30,586 nucleotides of DNA from JBBAAW01 sp964574405. Its GTDB lineage: Bacteria; Patescibacteriota; WWE3; UBA101185; UBA10185. The position numbers were made by a program, and so were the translations under genes. Each line of letters starts with the position of its first letter. Position 1 is the first letter of the stretch. Under the pieces are notes generated by a model, which saw only the letters and a program-made list of their open reading frames with translations, was not told where the DNA came from and ran no database searches. This document shows positions 28,647 through 30,586 of this stretch, piece after piece. Location of the stretch: positions 1-30,586 of the forward strand of contig CAZNNN010000006.1 in the NCBI GenBank assembly GCA_964574405.1, in the 5' to 3' direction.

Positions 28647-29459
28647 TTAGTTAGCAAATTCTACTATGACTTTATCAAATCGCAAATCAATTTTCTTAAG
28701 ACGCTTTCCCTCCGCCTTAAAAGCCTCTAGCATTTTGGCAAAAATTTTAACTTGAGGTTTGGGATTCTGATTATTAGTAAAAAGAACCTGTGTTGCCTCG
28801 CCGGTATAAAACTCTGTGTACCTAGGATACGAGCTTATGGTGGAAACTGCAACATTATCTTCATCCAAGGCTTTAATAAGGTTAAAATAATAGTTTACCG
28901 CACCTGCTTCCACAAATTTTCCTACCTCCACAGGCTGACTATAATTGATTACGGGTAAATTGGTGGCTAACTTATCTGCTAAACCTAAAATAAAACCTTG
29001 GGCGTCTACAAAAACAAAATCCTTACCGTCTTTAGGCAAGATTAAAGCTATGGGCACTCTTTCAGTTACTATAATTTTTAGACGACTGGGCAGAACTTTT
29101 TTAATCTCCACCGATTTTGCCGCCAAAAAATTGCTAGCTATGGCTTTTTGCAAATTCCCCGCATTGAGAAAAACAATATTTTTACCTAAAGCTTTTTCTT
29201 CCGCAATCTTTTGCACATCTGCATGATTTACAAATCTTTCTGCACCAGATATTTCCACCGACTTAATATTTAAGGGTTGATATTGAATGTAAAACCAGAG
29301 TAAAACCCCCACCATACTAAAGAGTCCTATTAGTTTAATGGTAGTTATTATATTACTGGTGCGTTTTTCTTTATTCACATGGCGTGGTCTTTTTATTAAA
29401 CTTTTTCTGCGAGCTTTATCTTGGAAGTAAATTAAGGTGGAGGCAGATTTTTTCTTCAT
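28647..29459 (-). CDS. ftsQ: Cell division protein FtsQ/DivIB
   Basis: FtsQ/DivIB is a bitopic divisome protein that recruits FtsL/FtsB-type partners. The 270-aa protein has a basic cytoplasmic tail (residues 1-38), one membrane helix (about 40-60), the POTRA domain (QYQPLNIKSVEISGAERFVN and LPSRLKIIVTERVP), and then the beta domain with VFVDAQGFIL and LKKIDLRFDKVIVEF at the end. It lies 5 bases after murG and one base before ftsA. The order murG-ftsQ-ftsA-ftsZ is as in the dcw cluster. Confidence 0.93.
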   Translation of the reverse strand: MKKKSASTLIYFQDKARRKSLIKRPRHVNKEKRTSNIITTIKLIGLFSMVGVLLWFYIQYQPLNIKSVEISGAERFVNHADVQKIAEEKALGKNIVFLNAGNLQKAIASNFLAAKSVEIKKVLPSRLKIIVTERVPIALILPKDGKDFVFVDAQGFILGLADKLATNLPVINYSQPVEVGKFVEAGAVNYYFNLIKALDEDNVAVSTISSYPRYTEFYTGEATQVLFTNNQNPKPQVKIFAKMLEAFKAEGKRLKKIDLRFDKVIVEFAN

Positions 29460-29464
29460 ATTGG

Positions 29465-30586
29465 TTAGGTTTCTTTAATAATCAAGAGTAGTTGCTGGAC
29501 AACTAATTCCGCCGGTTCTGTGATATCGTTGCGAATGGTAGAGTTGTCATCGCGAGCGAAGCGAAGCGATCTAATATTGATTATCTTATTAAGCATTGTT
29601 TTAACACCATCGGTTAGGCTTTGGGAAAAAAGTTTGGCTTCTGGCAAAATGCTTCCTAGCTCCGCATCAACCAAAATTTTAGCGTTTTCGTACTGCTCAT
29701 TATGGGACACCCACGGAATGGGAATTAACAAACAAAGTTTTTTTAACGCCAAAAGCTCGCCCGTGGTATGAGCTCCCGATCTTGAAACTACTACATTGCT
29801 TTTAGCGAAGGCTTCTCCAATTTCGTCCTCAAAAACAAACTTACGGAGATAGTACTTTCCAACGGTATCACCCAACCTACTTTTTAGATTTGTTAGTACC
29901 TCAAAGTCGTTAAAAACAGAATTATCGCCACATTGATGAATGATATTACAAAAACTCAACAAGTTGCCCAAACACTCCCCCACCACCTTATTTATAATGT
30001 GCGAGCCAATTTTTCCGGCGGTTATGTATACAACTGGTAAGGCGTTGTTAAAAACAAAATTGTTGGATGTAACTTTAAAAATTTCTTGGCGTAGAGGTAA
30101 ACCAACAAAAACGGTTTTTTTCTTGGGAAAGTATTTGGCCGACTCCTGCCACGAGATAAGCACTTTTTTGGCAAATTTTGACACTACCAAATTAGCCCAA
30201 CCAGCCACCACAGTTTGTTCGTGAGTAACGGAGGGAATGCCCAAAAACCATCCCGCTAGTACCGTGGGCACGGCAATATATCCACCAAAGGATAAAATCG
30301 CATCGGGCTTTAGTTTGATTAGTAAACCTAAACATTGAAAAAACCCGTACGGAATTTTTGCGAGTCTCTTTAAATTTAATGTGCGGTAAAATTTCCCTGC
30401 GTGGATGTGATAAAAAGGAATCCCCAAAGTCGTAATTTCGTGAAACTCCAAAGTAGGGTTTTTATCCCCTTGGGCGGAAAATTTGTGCCCAAACCAATAA
30501 ATTTGCACCTCTGGGTATTGCTCGCGCAGTTTTTTAATAACCGGCAACGCGCTACTATGATGTCCCCCTGTAATAACGATTTTCAT
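29465..30586 (-). CDS. murG: MurG-like UDP-GlcNAc transferase (start at window edge)
   Basis: MurG adds GlcNAc to lipid I, giving lipid II, on the inner face of the membrane. The 373-aa protein has ILSFGGYIAVPTVLAGWFLG and IPSVTHEQT in the N-terminal lobe and SRSGAHTTGELLAL, LLIPIPWVSHNEQYENA in the C-terminal lobe. These are MurG marks. The first glycine loop (GGTGGH in most bacteria) is TGGHHSSALP here, and the second is ITAGKIGSH, so the enzyme is divergent. The ATG is the last three bases of the window, so a longer N-terminus cannot be ruled out. Near the C-terminus RSLRFARDDN is the translation of a dispersed repeat. Confidence 0.9.
   Translation of the reverse strand: MKIVITGGHHSSALPVIKKLREQYPEVQIYWFGHKFSAQGDKNPTLEFHEITTLGIPFYHIHAGKFYRTLNLKRLAKIPYGFFQCLGLLIKLKPDAILSFGGYIAVPTVLAGWFLGIPSVTHEQTVVAGWANLVVSKFAKKVLISWQESAKYFPKKKTVFVGLPLRQEIFKVTSNNFVFNNALPVVYITAGKIGSHIINKVVGECLGNLLSFCNIIHQCGDNSVFNDFEVLTNLKSRLGDTVGKYYLRKFVFEDEIGEAFAKSNVVVSRSGAHTTGELLALKKLCLLIPIPWVSHNEQYENAKILVDAELGSILPEAKLFSQSLTDGVKTMLNKIINIRSLRFARDDNSTIRNDITEPAELVVQQLLLIIKET
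29545..29573 (+). repeat. REP-like dispersed element inside murG
   Basis: TGTCATCGCGAGCGAAGCG plus AAGCGATCTA is a repeat type common across bacterial genomes. It is related to the copy at 17846-17885. Here it is antisense to murG and adds about ten Arg/Asp-rich residues near the C-terminus without breaking the frame. Confidence 0.6.

Overview
This 30.6-kb window is an AT-rich, very compact bacterial chromosome segment using the standard bacterial code (TGA, TAA and TAG all end genes here). The gene set and protein style fit the Candidate Phyla Radiation (Patescibacteria), perhaps the Microgenomates/Katanobacteria side. This rests on short, divergent versions of conserved proteins, GatCAB, PolX with a PHP domain, a B12-dependent ribonucleotide reductase and an abbreviated cell-wall/division cluster. 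The phylum placement is an inference from family knowledge; no search was run.

Layout. (1) 50-6722, minus strand: a tight operon polX-lemA-htpX-gatC-gatA-small HEPN-like gene-gatB. (2) 6742-7767, plus: tRNA-Asp, a LysM protein, tRNA-Gly and a MazG-like protein, apparently one tRNA-headed transcript. (3) 7810-11787, plus: accessory stretch with an unknown 256-aa protein, a DUF218/YdcF-type gene broken by an in-frame TAA, and a three-gene unit of AAA ATPase, TOPRIM-like (DUF3226-like) protein and metallophosphoesterase. This unit is the best candidate for an undescribed defence or nucleic-acid-processing system. (4) 11798-18494: tRNA-Thr, galU, an Ig-like surface protein, a GH18-like protein (minus), a clan GH-A-like glycosidase, a Wzx-type flippase and a Wzy/WaaL-type ligase, i.e. 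surface polysaccharide and cell-envelope work. (5) 18507-20985: a DUF4143 ATPase behind a striking tandem inverted repeat, tRNA-Val (minus), signal peptidase I, and ribosomal proteins L21 and L27 (minus). (6) 20993-25284: a LytR_C-domain membrane protein, then cobalamin adenosyltransferase and class II ribonucleotide reductase (minus), which together link DNA precursor synthesis to cobalamin. (7) 25285-26215: an orphan PemK/MazF-like toxin gene in repeat-rich DNA. (8) 26216-30586, minus: ftsZ-ftsA-ftsQ-murG.

Two themes go beyond single genes. First, most genes that begin a transcript have a -10 box placed so that the predicted RNA start is at, or within a few bases of, the start codon, so leaderless mRNAs look common; Shine-Dalgarno sites are seen mainly inside operons. 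Second, short palindromic repeats sit both between genes and inside genes (ligase, flippase tail, LytR_C linker, MurG tail) without breaking the frame. Convergent genes overlap at their 3' ends in three places. No CRISPR array, insertion sequence, rRNA or replication origin was seen.
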